NCBI GenBank assembly: GCA_002308995.1
Contig: DBWQ01000005.1
Coordinates: 34,011-98,010, forward strand
Source of the DNA: Clostridiales bacterium UBA1234
Lineage (GTDB): Bacteria > Bacillota > Clostridia > TANB77 > UBA1234
Direction of reading: 5' to 3'
Length of the DNA: 64,000 nucleotides
This document shows, piece after piece, positions 27,401 through 33,633 of the stretch; positions within the stretch are counted from its first letter, which is position 1, and each line of letters starts with the position of its first letter. Position numbers and translations under genes: made by a program. The notes beneath the pieces are model-generated. The model ran no database searches, was not told the DNA's origin, and was given only the letters and a program-made list of their open reading frames with translations.

Positions 27401-28162
27401 AGTAACATCCTTTCCCGATGCTACTCTTTGTTTTAAATCAGTTAACTCTTCGCCACTATTATAGTAGGTAACATTGTAGTAGATGGTTGTACCACCACCG
27501 CCACCTCCTGTTGGGCGTTCTATCTCAATATTTTCTTCTAATTTATTTAATAGTTCTACAGTTTCAGCACGTGTTACATTCTTAAGAATTTTAAGAGTGC
27601 CGTCTTTATAACCATTAATAAAGTTGTGAACAGAATAACTGTGAATTGCTTGTCTAGCCCATGCTTGTACTTCTTTATTATCAGAGTATTGTGCTAAACC
27701 ATCTACATGATCTTCTGGATACTCTTCTTTATCGATGTGAATGATTCTCGCCAAAATGACTGTTGCTTCTTGACGTCTAATTGGATCTTGTGGTTTGAAA
27801 GTACCATCATCATAACCCGTGATATAGCCACGTCTTACTGCTTCTTCTACATAGCCTGTATACCAAGCATTTTCAGGGACATCCTTAAATGTTGAACCTC
27901 CCTTCGGTGTAGAATCATAGCCAAAGAAGTTATTGACTATCTTAACGTACTCAGCTCTTGTGATAGTTTGGTCAGCTTTGAAAGTGCCGTCCTTGTAACC
28001 ATCCACATAGCCTCTGTCTAAAAAGTCCATAATCTTTTCATAGCACCAATGAGTAGGTTTTAAATCGCTAAAACCAGGTGTTGCTGCTTGTGAGATCAAT
28101 GAAACAGTAATTAATGATAATACAAGTATTAAACTTGCCATCTTAAAAACTTTAGACTTCAT
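21437..28162 (-). CDS. Giant SLH-anchored surface protein with InlB-type repeats, Big domains and a vWA domain
   Basis: 2241 residues from the ATG at 28162 (AAAGGAGG ribosome site, clear signal peptide ending SLISQAA); the open frame extends 31 codons further without support. Three SLH domains at about 27-207 attach it to the cell-wall polymer. Then come InlB-B/Listeria-Bacteroides repeats (YYNSGEELTDLKQ, FAGWRR), Big_2-like domains (VLANGVTLYVGQEKEL), (P)SGD linkers, and MucBP-like repeats (VEYEYTGEVIPADATALP). A vWA domain has an intact MIDAS DTSGSM near residue 1641, with about 80 residues carrying CxxC pairs (CTECG, CKQCG) inserted just behind it. The C-terminus is a long acidic repeat tail without LPXTG. 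Likely an adhesin or surface scaffold. No in-frame CGG found. Confidence 0.88.
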   Translation of the reverse strand: MKSKVFKMASLILVLSLITVSLISQAATPGFSDLKPTHWCYEKIMDFLDRGYVDGYKDGTFKADQTITRAEYVKIVNNFFGYDSTPKGGSTFKDVPENAWYTGYVEEAVRRGYITGYDDGTFKPQDPIRRQEATVILARIIHIDKEEYPEDHVDGLAQYSDNKEVQAWARQAIHSYSVHNFINGYKDGTLKILKNVTRAETVELLNKLEENIEIERPTGGGGGGTTIYYNVTYYNSGEELTDLKQRVASGKDVTVHEKPVDFMQEGYEFAGWRRQDTNTIYGGGETISKLKSHIRMDAIWATIKVEADPDPNTVESGDPSGDPSGETPVTPSGDNPGDITNEDIEANGLVMWVGEKRKFHVSIIPEDLQATYTYSVIEGTNHENIILEEDGTVTALAETKEPVQVSITATTAQGFEITKVVDVIVLDREITIETPVDPSGDVPTPSGDTPTPTPTPTGDPSGETPTSGEETIDVLANGVTLYVGQEKELSLTLTPDAKNKVVAWEFIDETQTYADFVKGENTENATIKGLAEGETKAKVTVSINGVEVSREIDVKVIQLHITSSVVTDESGDNHGSIAPEGTINADYEKDYTYTFTPDDKYTVKEITVDGTALSTEERDQYKVDGYKFEDVIADHEITVKFGEDQNENNIPDDEEDHFSVTYYSSGDELTDLKQTVVTGLDVVVHEKPADLAIEGFEFAGWKRENGTTIYAGGETISKLSENIRLDAIWATIKVEADPDPNTVEPSGDPSGDTPVDPSGDPSGDTPVVPSGDNSGDITNEDIEANGLVMWVGEKRRFNVSIIPEDLQATYAYEIVEGTNHENITLAEDGTVTALAATKEPVQVAITATTVQGFEITKVVDVIVLDREIEIEVPVDPSGDPTVDPSGDPSGDPTITPSGDETIDALANGVTLYIGEEKEMTLTLRPDAEKKTVVWTLDQEETIAEIVKGSDENEATVRGITSGEVTATVTITIHDVVVVEKEVTVTVLPLEAVIHHVFDDEAVTVEDNKVIIDSVDKTVAVADYVYSGEEASWYTITKDVETLNKDVLEATISYTRKSTSYTVNYLEKDKPTVTVADAKTVTDVKVGDMISGESEKLEEAPGFTYDSVDPEELVLADSDNVINVYYTRNSYTVEYEYTGEVIPKDATALPASGEYLFDETVIVAGPAEAAGYTFSGWSRTENFPMPAENVTITGSFSAKDDTAYTVEYYKQNVEKTAFEKDDDATVNETGTTGAVVEAEQKEFEGFTFDETNTNNVVSGEIAGDGSLVLKLYYVRNSYTVEYEYTGEVIPADATALPASGEYAYGATVTVADPATAAGYEFSGWDRTGTFPMPAENVTITGSFSAKDDTPYQVKHYTEKLNGTFEIKQTENLTGTTGAVVEAEQKEFEGFTFDPNNANNIVSGEIAGDGSLVLKLYYTLNSYTVTWQNYNGTQLEVDENVKHGTTPSYDSGEPTRPSDSTYKYEFAGWTKNGASVTIANEVVTGDVTYVASYNRKEKATLSATINSDYPKADGTKAEPGDTIKYTVSFEEIGGETSGEYPMTVCLSISGATRSGDSIDHVASTIANLPEGAVYDSDSGTITYTINSVDDTLTFDLTVSNMVPAGATLTVEATEGATGTSSVAIEDSVILKQESNKNIVLLLDTSGSMTFCLKHGSGDLDCDASGWDWDTGKYDSDKYDIYCTECGKAHVTRSWGGMLTGWTYSCSEHGSLGGTSYCKQCGLLYSSRLSALKTAAKAFAKSILENKGASENITITFIQFASDVTISDTKTNPSYSAVETAINAIEVAGGTDINQALANATAVFSGDKGDRMLDNATNILVFLSDGEPDAKKEISDSTLRDFRKFEIESFAVGLGDSFATGEMNKIVNNNQLRIFPATNEEGLVKAFEEIASEINSMQSDHGYIGTTLTDTENIYPITLTYKDVSGDTVTITVSNSSQLAENHIAIDEENNISWDISNYPGCSAFTMELGTSAGTRGLRKALMTKTMDSDEFTWTVVYVGKDNTGDLSEEELLAIENALAEPDEKEEIISEDSDEIEMIESGEKVEAEEVVESEEKVEEKKDKDEKEAEEVTKPSEDDKKEEEEVTKPSEDDKKEEEEVIKPSEDDKKEEEEVIKPSEDDKKEEEEVIKPSEDDKKEEEEISVEEPKASEKEVSVEEPKASEEEVPVEEPKASEEEVPVEEPKASEEEVPVEEPKASEEEIPVEEPKTIEEKSSVEETESTKQVEAVLPQETENTKQDDEQEAA
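21570..21965 (-). repeat. Acidic tandem repeats in the SLH protein tail
   Basis: Two arrays: about five 42-nt units encoding KPSEDDKKEEEEV(I/T), and upstream of the stop about six 36-nt units encoding EEPKASEEEVPV. The DNA repeats are nearly identical, so length variation by slippage is likely. They give a highly charged, flexible C-terminal tail. Confidence 0.85.
25570..27480 (-). repeat. Internal tandem duplication in the SLH protein
   Basis: A block of about 200 residues (InlB-type repeat, SGD linker, ITNEDIEANGLVMWVGEK, Big-like VVDVIVLDREI) occurs twice about 1.3 kb apart (near 27480-26870 and 26180-25570) with most residues identical. The linkers between carry DPSGDPSGE-type repeats that differ in number between copies. 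Confidence 0.8.
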
Positions 28163-28222
28163 TTTACAGTTCCTCCTTTTTGATTTTAACCTTATTAGGT
28201 TTTGTAAAAAATTTTTAACAAA

Positions 28223-28250
28223 TAAGACCAGAGAGTATTTCTCTGATCTT
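28223..28250 (-). terminator. Hairpin between the two SLH genes
   Basis: Stem AAGATCAGAGA / TCTCTGGTCTT (one G-U) 25 nt beyond the stop at 28274, followed by ATTTGTTAAAAATTTTTT on the minus strand. Confidence 0.6.
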
Positions 28251-28273
28251 ATCAAAACAAAAAATATGAAAAA

Positions 28274-29131
28274 TTATTCCACGATAATGTTAAACTTGGA
28301 AATCATTTCTTTTTGTAGGTAAACTGCGATGGATGTCATTCCAACTTTTCTAGCTTCTATCGTGTACGTTTCTTCATCAAGCATTGCCACATCCTCATTT
28401 TCGATAACAAAGCTTAAGTCATCTTCAAAAGAATCATTTTGTATCATCACTGCCAAATGAACACTTTCATTAACGCTTAGCTTTATCTCTTCGTGAATTG
28501 GTGAAACAATCGCTTTGCCACTTTCATATTTTAAAATCCCGATTTCAACCATTGAAACATCTCTATCTTTTGTGATGGTAACTTCTTGTCCTAGATAGTC
28601 TTGACATCGATTCATGACTGTGACAAGCTCCGCTTTCGTAATATACTTTCCAGGTTTAAATGATAAATCTGGATATCCTTTCAAAATATTTATCTCTTGT
28701 AACTTTGCAACGTAACCTCTCGCCCAGTGTAAAATTTCTTCATTATCATTGAAAGTTGTTTGAGCCTCTAAATCAATCTCAATATCAAAATTCAAAACTT
28801 TACTAACAATTATTGCCAATTCTTCTCTTGTAATACATGCATTTGGATTATTTTCCAAAAAATAACTATTTTGTTTTTCAACACTTAAGCTATCTTCTGA
28901 AGAAAGAAATCCATTTTTCTTCATAAAAGATTCAAATATCTTTTCTATCTCTGAAGCAGTAGCCGCTTGGTCAGGAAAAAACTGATCATGAGAGATAGTA
29001 ATCATGTTATCATGAACGGCTCTTTGAATCTCTTGTGAAGCCCAATGGTTTTCAAAATCTGATGCAAAAGAAATATGGCACATTAACATAACTAGAACGA
29101 ATGTTGCTAAAAAGAAGATTTTGTGATTCAT
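28274..29131 (-). CDS. Secreted SLH-domain protein with a Big-like tail
   Basis: 285 residues. Signal peptide residues 1-23 (LVMLMCHISFA). SLH-like domains: one near 25-70 (FENHWASQEIQRAVHDNMI), a degenerate middle copy containing TREELAIIVSKVL, and a clear third near 120-175 (HWARGYVAKLQEINILKGYPDLSFKPGKYITKAE, shown only in part here). The C-terminal 90 residues read like a Big_2/cadherin-type beta domain ending in VGMTSIAVYLQ. It lies upstream of, and in the same direction as, the giant SLH protein. It may be a small wall-bound accessory to it. AAAAGGAG ribosome site precedes the ATG. Confidence 0.75.
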   Translation of the reverse strand: MNHKIFFLATFVLVMLMCHISFASDFENHWASQEIQRAVHDNMITISHDQFFPDQAATASEIEKIFESFMKKNGFLSSEDSLSVEKQNSYFLENNPNACITREELAIIVSKVLNFDIEIDLEAQTTFNDNEEILHWARGYVAKLQEINILKGYPDLSFKPGKYITKAELVTVMNRCQDYLGQEVTITKDRDVSMVEIGILKYESGKAIVSPIHEEIKLSVNESVHLAVMIQNDSFEDDLSFVIENEDVAMLDEETYTIEARKVGMTSIAVYLQKEMISKFNIIVE

Positions 29132-29192
29132 ATTTTTCTCCTTTTCTCCGCGTAATTACACTCATAGCAAGATTACCTTCTAACGCTCATTC

Positions 29193-29221
29193 ATTAAATC
29201 ACAGATACTATGAAAAGTCAA
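29193..29221 (-). promoter_or_regulatory. Promoter of the SLH gene pair
   Basis: Minus strand TTGACT, 17-nt spacer, TTTAAT, about 60 nt before the ATG at 29131. The remainder of 29222-29420 is AT-rich with no gene or clear RNA element that I can see. Confidence 0.6.
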
Positions 29222-29421
29222 GGTTTTTTCTTACGGAAATAATGATTTGCAAAATTTGAAAAGAATTCCTTATAACCCTTGAAAAGACTATAAAAATATT
29301 TTCTTTTCAAAAATATTTTTGGATAACATAAATACATGATGAACGCCTATATCCGTAAGCATAACTAATTTGTAAACCTTTTCCAAATTGGCTCTACTCT
29401 AGCATTTTAGAGTTTTTCTTC

Positions 29422-29450
29422 TTTACTTTTCCTTATTTTTCTGCTATAAT
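29422..29450 (+). promoter_or_regulatory. Promoter of the metallopeptidase gene
   Basis: TTTACT, 17-nt spacer, TATAAT; about 60 nt before the ATG at 29510. Confidence 0.6.
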
Positions 29451-29509
29451 ATAGTTAACATAGAAACAAGGAAGTCATGATATCTCTTTATGTAAAGGAG
29501 GTAAGGATT

Positions 29510-30391
29510 ATGAAAAAGATGTTTTATCAAAGTTGTATAGGAATTATCATATTCATTTTTTTACAAGCTATCTTTGGCATTGTCCTTGCCGAAAATGAAT
29601 CTTCCATTCCTTTTTCTTACAATGTGTTACCAACTGTGAAACGTGAAAGTATTATTGATAGTAAAGCAACTCCTACGTTAGCATTTAGATTATATGAACC
29701 AGTAGAAGCTATTTTTTATAACGGCAAGCAAGTAACGGTTATGGATGACATGTTTTCTATTGATGTAAGTGATTTAAGTGGTAAGTGCATGATAACGTTT
29801 ACCAACCAAAATGGTGACAAAGCCATGTTTCAATATTATTTTCCCAATGCTTATGGCAAAGTGGATGACTATGAACTTGTGAAAGGTGAAGATTTAAATG
29901 TTTATGTAGAAACCTATCGCAATATTAAAATTATCTATACGGATAAAGAGGAAAATGCGATGGAAAAACTAAAAGAGTATATCGAATTACTTCCTGAAAA
30001 CTATACTCAAAATGTGAAAACCATTCAAATGATTCCATTTGATAATACACAAAATATTGCAGGAACTACCAAAGATACTACCATAACGTTATATCATTTT
30101 AGCCAATATGCGAAACAAACCAAAATGCAAATTATCTTTCATGAAATTGCCCATACTTTTGCCAACAAAATGATGGAGAAAAAAATCATAGATTATTCTT
30201 ATTCACAATATACAAAGGCAGCCATTAAAGATAGATGCTTTGTTAGCAAGTATGCTCAAAAATCTGCCTCTCTTCAAAGTCGTTTAAGTGAAGATTTTGC
30301 AGATGCGATGGCAGAATATTTCATGAGTTCTTCTTTCGAAAGACGTTTCCCAAATCGCTATGCTTATCTAAATAGTCTTTTGGGAAAATAA
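29510..30391 (+). CDS. Secreted zinc metallopeptidase, lethal-factor/PPEP-like
   Basis: 293 residues from the ATG at 29510 (AAAGGAGG at 9 nt; the open frame begins 11 codons earlier). Signal peptide/anchor at residues 5-27. The zinc motif HEIAH lies near residue 213, and a downstream SEDFADAMAEYF near residue 262 supplies the third ligand glutamate. This HExxH + SE(D/E)FA arrangement is that of anthrax lethal-factor-like (ATLF) peptidases and clostridial Pro-Pro endopeptidases, which cut surface proteins. The N-terminal region (residues 30-130) is a beta-rich Ig-like domain. Divergent from the SLH genes; an SLH protein or A2M could be the substrate, which is speculation. Single-gene unit with its own promoter and terminator. 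Confidence 0.65.
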   Translation: MKKMFYQSCIGIIIFIFLQAIFGIVLAENESSIPFSYNVLPTVKRESIIDSKATPTLAFRLYEPVEAIFYNGKQVTVMDDMFSIDVSDLSGKCMITFTNQNGDKAMFQYYFPNAYGKVDDYELVKGEDLNVYVETYRNIKIIYTDKEENAMEKLKEYIELLPENYTQNVKTIQMIPFDNTQNIAGTTKDTTITLYHFSQYAKQTKMQIIFHEIAHTFANKMMEKKIIDYSYSQYTKAAIKDRCFVSKYAQKSASLQSRLSEDFADAMAEYFMSSSFERRFPNRYAYLNSLLGK

Positions 30392-30405
30392 TGAATGAAA
30401 CAAAA

Positions 30406-30442
30406 AGCCCCCCAAATGAAAGAATTTTTCATTTGGGGGTAT
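30406..30442. terminator. Bidirectional terminator between metallopeptidase and thioredoxin-like gene
   Basis: Stem CCCCCAAATGAAA / TTTCATTTGGGGG, T8 on the + side. Confidence 0.85.
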
Positions 30443-30450
30443 TTTTTTTC

Positions 30451-30936
30451 TTATTTATTGATTAAATCAGTAAGCTTTTCTTTTTGGACTACACCAACTA
30501 CTTTTCTTTCAATTTTTCCCTCTTTAAAAATAGCAATGGTTGGAACAGCATTAATCCCAAAATAGTCTTTTAATCCAATTTCAGCATCTGTATCCACTTT
30601 TGCAATTTTAACCTCTGGATTTTCTGCCGCAAATACTTCTAGAATTGGTTCTTGTACTTTGCAATCTTCACTCCATGTATTGCAAAACTCTATCACAACT
30701 ATTTTATCTGATTGTAGAACCTCTTTCTCATAATTTTTTTCGGTAAGCTGAATTAATTTTGACTCACCAGAAAAACCTACGACTTCTCCAGACTCTGCAA
30801 CAGGATTCGTTGGTGTTTGTTCTTTGATAATAGGAACAGGATTCTGTTTGTCACCAAGCTTTTTCCAAATGATACACCCTACCAATAGTAACAAAATGAC
30901 AACAATAACAATCATGAGTACACGTTTTTTCTTCAT
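30451..30936 (-). CDS. Membrane-anchored thioredoxin-like protein with SxxC active site
   Basis: 161 residues. One N-terminal helix (5-24), a low-complexity linker, then a thioredoxin fold from about residue 58 with KVDTDAEIGLKDYFGINAVPTIAIFKEG, including the cis-proline (VPT). The active-site segment is EFCNTWSEDCKVQEPIL: where thioredoxins have WCGPC this has WSEDC, so the nucleophilic first cysteine is serine. A non-standard cysteine sits four residues earlier. Classical dithiol chemistry is unlikely; a monothiol, chaperone or binding role is possible. Extracytoplasmic by topology. Downstream of the FtsH-like gene with 15 nt between, so the same operon. Confidence 0.75.
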   Translation of the reverse strand: MKKKRVLMIVIVVILLLLVGCIIWKKLGDKQNPVPIIKEQTPTNPVAESGEVVGFSGESKLIQLTEKNYEKEVLQSDKIVVIEFCNTWSEDCKVQEPILEVFAAENPEVKIAKVDTDAEIGLKDYFGINAVPTIAIFKEGKIERKVVGVVQKEKLTDLINK

Positions 30937-30951
30937 AAGTATTCTCTCCTT

Positions 30952-32115
30952 TTATTTAAGTTTTTTGATATCTATTTTGGAATTTGTCTTAGCAGCAGCA
31001 TCAATGATATTTTGCATCGTTATTTCCTTTGCTTTCTTAAGCTCTGCAAGAATCCCTGCTTCATTCATAATAGTTTCAATAGCTGCAGCACTCAGGTTTT
31101 CAAAACCATCTACTAGTTTTGCTTTATTAACTTCTGCTGCTAATTTTTTGCCCTTGGTGTATATTTCCACAAGTTCCTTTCGTGTTTCTGCATCTGGATT
31201 TGGAATATGATATTTTAAATCAAATCTTCCAGGTCTAATAAGGGCAGCATCTAATGATAAGTAGGAATTGGTTGCTGCAATCACTAAAATGCCATCATTA
31301 GGCTTAAATCCATCCATTTCATTTAACATAGCAATAATAATTCGATTGTTCTCTTTGTCTACGCCTGTTCCGGCATAATTTCTACGCTCACCTATGCCGT
31401 CGAACTCATCAATAAAGATAATGCATGGCTTGTGCCTTGCTGCTTTTTTAAAGAGCAATTTGATTTTTTGTGCTCCCATGGACATCATAGCACTTTGAAA
31501 ATCTGCCCCTTTCGTAGCTATAAAATTCACATTTGCCTCACTAGCTAGTGCTTTGGCAAATAGTGTTTTTCCATTGCCTGGAGGACCTTCTAAAATAATT
31601 CCTTTAATTGGTCTTGCTGTCTCAGATGGATTTTTTAAAAGTGAAACGATATACATCATTTCTTCTTTAACATCCTTCATACCTGCAATATCACTAAACC
31701 TAACATTGGTGTGTTTGACCACCTTAAAAGTGGTCCTCGTGATTTCGGTTAATTTATACACCCCAAGACCTACTGCAATAAAGAAAAACATGTAAAACAA
31801 TAAATTGGCAATCAAATTAACGGTATCTTCAGCAGAAGCTTCTTGCACATCAATTCCTTTTAAGAGTAGTCTTTCTTTTAGCTCAGGTAGTTTAGAATGA
31901 TCTGTATAGTATTTTTTAGAACTACCTTTTTGTAAAAAACAAATACGATTATCTTCTAACACTACTTGCTTTACCTTTTCTTCTTGCACTGCTTGGTAAA
32001 ACGTTTGATATGGCACGTATTCTGCTTTTTCTAAAAAACAACTCGCAAGCATGATCAAACCAATCGCTATAATAATAATTCCAATCACAATTTTCTTTTT
32101 TCTTTGTATCGTCAC
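30952..32115 (-). CDS. FtsH-like membrane AAA+ ATPase without the protease domain
   Basis: 387 residues; full FtsH is about 600-700. Two N-terminal membrane helices (8-28 and about 100-122) flank an extracytoplasmic FtsH_ext-like domain, followed by an AAA+ module. Walker A GPPGNGKT is near residue 180, Walker B IIFIDEFDGIG, sensor/second region of homology AATNSYLSLDAALIRPGRFD, and the small lid domain. The chain ends just after the lid with no HEAGH zinc site. It probably acts as a membrane unfoldase or dislocase without proteolysis. GTG start with GGAAG upstream. Operon with BI-1 upstream (5 nt) and the thioredoxin-like protein downstream. Confidence 0.85.
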   Translation of the reverse strand: MTIQRKKKIVIGIIIIAIGLIMLASCFLEKAEYVPYQTFYQAVQEEKVKQVVLEDNRICFLQKGSSKKYYTDHSKLPELKERLLLKGIDVQEASAEDTVNLIANLLFYMFFFIAVGLGVYKLTEITRTTFKVVKHTNVRFSDIAGMKDVKEEMMYIVSLLKNPSETARPIKGIILEGPPGNGKTLFAKALASEANVNFIATKGADFQSAMMSMGAQKIKLLFKKAARHKPCIIFIDEFDGIGERRNYAGTGVDKENNRIIIAMLNEMDGFKPNDGILVIAATNSYLSLDAALIRPGRFDLKYHIPNPDAETRKELVEIYTKGKKLAAEVNKAKLVDGFENLSAAAIETIMNEAGILAELKKAKEITMQNIIDAAAKTNSKIDIKKLK

Positions 32116-32120
32116 TTTCT

Positions 32121-32822
32121 TTACTTCCTTCTTTTTCCTGTAAGACTTAATAGTTTAATAAAAATGTTAATAAAATCTAAATACAAGGTTAATGCTCCCA
32201 TGACAGAAACTTGTGTCACACGCTCTTCATCACCAAGTTCTACCATTTGAGAATATCCTTTTATTTTTTGAGTATCATAAGCTGTTAAACCAATAAACAC
32301 AATAAGACCAATGATGGTGACAATAAAATCAAACATACTGTTTTGAATAAAGATATTAACAATGGTTGCTAAAATAACACCTACTAACGCCATTAACAAG
32401 AAACTTCCTAATTTAGACAAGTCTTTTTTGGTAGTCTTGCCAATAAACGCCATTAAGCCAAAGACACCTGCCGTAATGAAAAAAGTACTTGCAACAGAAG
32501 CACCTGTATAATACAAACAAATCGGAGAAAGGGTGATTCCATTAATCATTGCATAAATAAAAAATGCGAGACGACAGGTATTAGTACCCATTTTAGTTAC
32601 CCTAAAACTTAAGAATACTACCATTACCACCTCGGCAATTAGCCATACCCACATGGTTTTTAATGCAAATGCTAAGATGCTTAGGTTATTCAAAACAATA
32701 AATGATACTACAGCAGTGATACCTAAGCCAAGTGTCATCATAGAAAACACTTTTTGCATCACCGTTGTTGTTTTTTCATTCAGCGTACTATTACTAATTG
32801 GATCATATTCCTCTTCCATCAT
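32121..32822 (-). CDS. Bax inhibitor-1/YccA-family membrane protein
   Basis: 233 residues, seven hydrophobic helices, with the family motif GLTAYDTQKIK near residue 185 and ALTLYLDFINIFIKLL at the C-terminus. BI-1/YccA proteins are multipass membrane proteins; YccA of E. coli binds and modulates FtsH. Lying 5 nt upstream of an FtsH-like ATPase is therefore meaningful: the pair may form a membrane quality-control unit. Ribosome site GGAGGAG upstream of ATGATG. Confidence 0.85.
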   Translation of the reverse strand: MMEEEYDPISNSTLNEKTTTVMQKVFSMMTLGLGITAVVSFIVLNNLSILAFALKTMWVWLIAEVVMVVFLSFRVTKMGTNTCRLAFFIYAMINGITLSPICLYYTGASVASTFFITAGVFGLMAFIGKTTKKDLSKLGSFLLMALVGVILATIVNIFIQNSMFDFIVTIIGLIVFIGLTAYDTQKIKGYSQMVELGDEERVTQVSVMGALTLYLDFINIFIKLLSLTGKRRK

Positions 32823-32944
32823 TTTAATCTCCTCCTTTGACTCATATGAGATTATTTTAGTATATTTTTCTATCTTTTGTCAAGCAAGAATCCCAGTTTT
32901 TTCCATTTTGTCAGTCAGTTTCTTAGTTTTTTCATCATTTTATG

Positions 32945-32973
32945 TTGACATTTTCTTTTGCCCCTTGTATAAT
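32945..32973 (+). promoter_or_regulatory. Strong promoter of the tRNA-like RNA
   Basis: Consensus TTGACA, 17-nt spacer, TATAAT. No open reading frame follows; the next recognisable element is the tRNA-like 5' half at 33013. Confidence 0.75.
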
Positions 32974-33012
32974 ATGCAAGAATTTAACTTTAGCACAGTC
33001 TACCTCCAATTA

Positions 33013-33214
33013 GCGGGTATAGTTTAACCGGAAAAACGTAAAGAGGCGTCATTGTCATTTTGTGTTCGTTCATCCTTTATGCTTTCTTTCAGGGGTCAAA
33101 CAGTATTTATCAAAAAAAAAGAAGGCAAGTGGTGTTTTTTACCGCTTGGATATGGTCACATAACGGTGCTGGAAGAGTCTCTTTAAAATCGTAGGTTCGA
33201 CTCCTACTACCTGC
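33013..33214 (+). ncRNA. tRNA-Gly-like RNA with a ~133-nt extension in place of the anticodon loop
   Basis: Acceptor stem GCGGGTA (33013-33019) pairs with TACCTGC (33208-33214), one G-U. The D-arm is GTTT / AAAC with loop AACCGGAA (33022-33037). The anticodon-arm position TAAAGAG (33039-33045) pairs with CTCTTTA (33179-33185). Variable loop AAATC; T-arm GTAGG-TTCGACT-CCTAC (33191-33207). The discriminator is T, and G1-C72, C2-G71, U73 are glycine identity features. No ordinary 7-nt anticodon loop exists. Instead GCGTCATTGT (33046-33055) pairs with ATAACGGTGC (33160-33169) with one mismatch, then a second hairpin (33126-33148) and unpaired sequence. No 3' CCA encoded. Possible readings: tRNA mimic, tRNA with a non-standard intron, or extended regulatory RNA. 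Confidence 0.6.
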
Positions 33215-33297
33215 TTTAGCATAGCTTTGGGCATGGGGCGCCTATCGCTTTGCTTATCTTTGCCAACCTCCTTTTCCCATCCTTCTTCCCTCCTTTT

Positions 33298-33340
33298 GCA
33301 AAAAGCAAGTATTTCCTCTTTTGGAATGCTTGCTTTTGCA
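33298..33340. terminator. Hairpin after the tRNA-like RNA, before the 80-aa gene end
   Basis: Stem GCAAAAAGCAAG / CTTGCTTTTGC with an inner ATTCC/GGAAT part. It can serve both the + strand RNA and the minus strand gene ending at 33376. Confidence 0.6.
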
Positions 33341-33375
33341 TTTATATGACCTCAAAATTTGTTTCTTCTCACATT

Positions 33376-33618
33376 TTACATAGGTTCCTCTTCATTAAAT
33401 TCAACTGTAACATTGAATCCAACCGTTAAAGTTTCAATATCTGTTACCGTACCGCTTGTGCTTTTTAAACGCTGAAATAACGGAATGTTACCAGACATTG
33501 CTACCGCTGGTTCTATGGTATAGTACCAGTTGGATGGTAGCTCTCCTTCACTTACTTCTACCGTGTCTCCCACTTTGACCAAATCTGGTCGCTCCATTTT
33601 AAATACCATTTTTCTCAT
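33376..33618 (-). CDS. Small hypothetical protein
   Basis: 80 residues, not recognised. Mostly beta-strand character (LVKVGDTVEVSEGELPSNWYYTIEP, then TVGFNVTVEFNEEEPM), without signal peptide or membrane helix; it resembles a small beta-barrel such as an OB- or SH3-like fold. The VKVGDTVEV phrase is common in domains that bind ligands or nucleic acid but proves nothing. GGAGG ribosome site 8 nt before the ATG; 15 nt downstream of the 598-aa gene, so likely the end of that operon. Confidence 0.6.
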   Translation of the reverse strand: MRKMVFKMERPDLVKVGDTVEVSEGELPSNWYYTIEPAVAMSGNIPLFQRLKSTSGTVTDIETLTVGFNVTVEFNEEEPM

Positions 33619-33633
33619 TTTATTTTCCTCCTA

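Noticed and set aside
29132..29476. c-di-GMP or other riboswitch upstream of the SLH or metallopeptidase gene
   Set aside because: GGAAAAGG-like stretches occur, but the conserved core and pairing of the known aptamers are missing.
33013..33214. tmRNA or group I intron-containing tRNA
   Set aside because: A tmRNA lacks this complete D-arm and has different termini; the insert of about 133 nt is too short for a group I core and has no recognisable core motifs.
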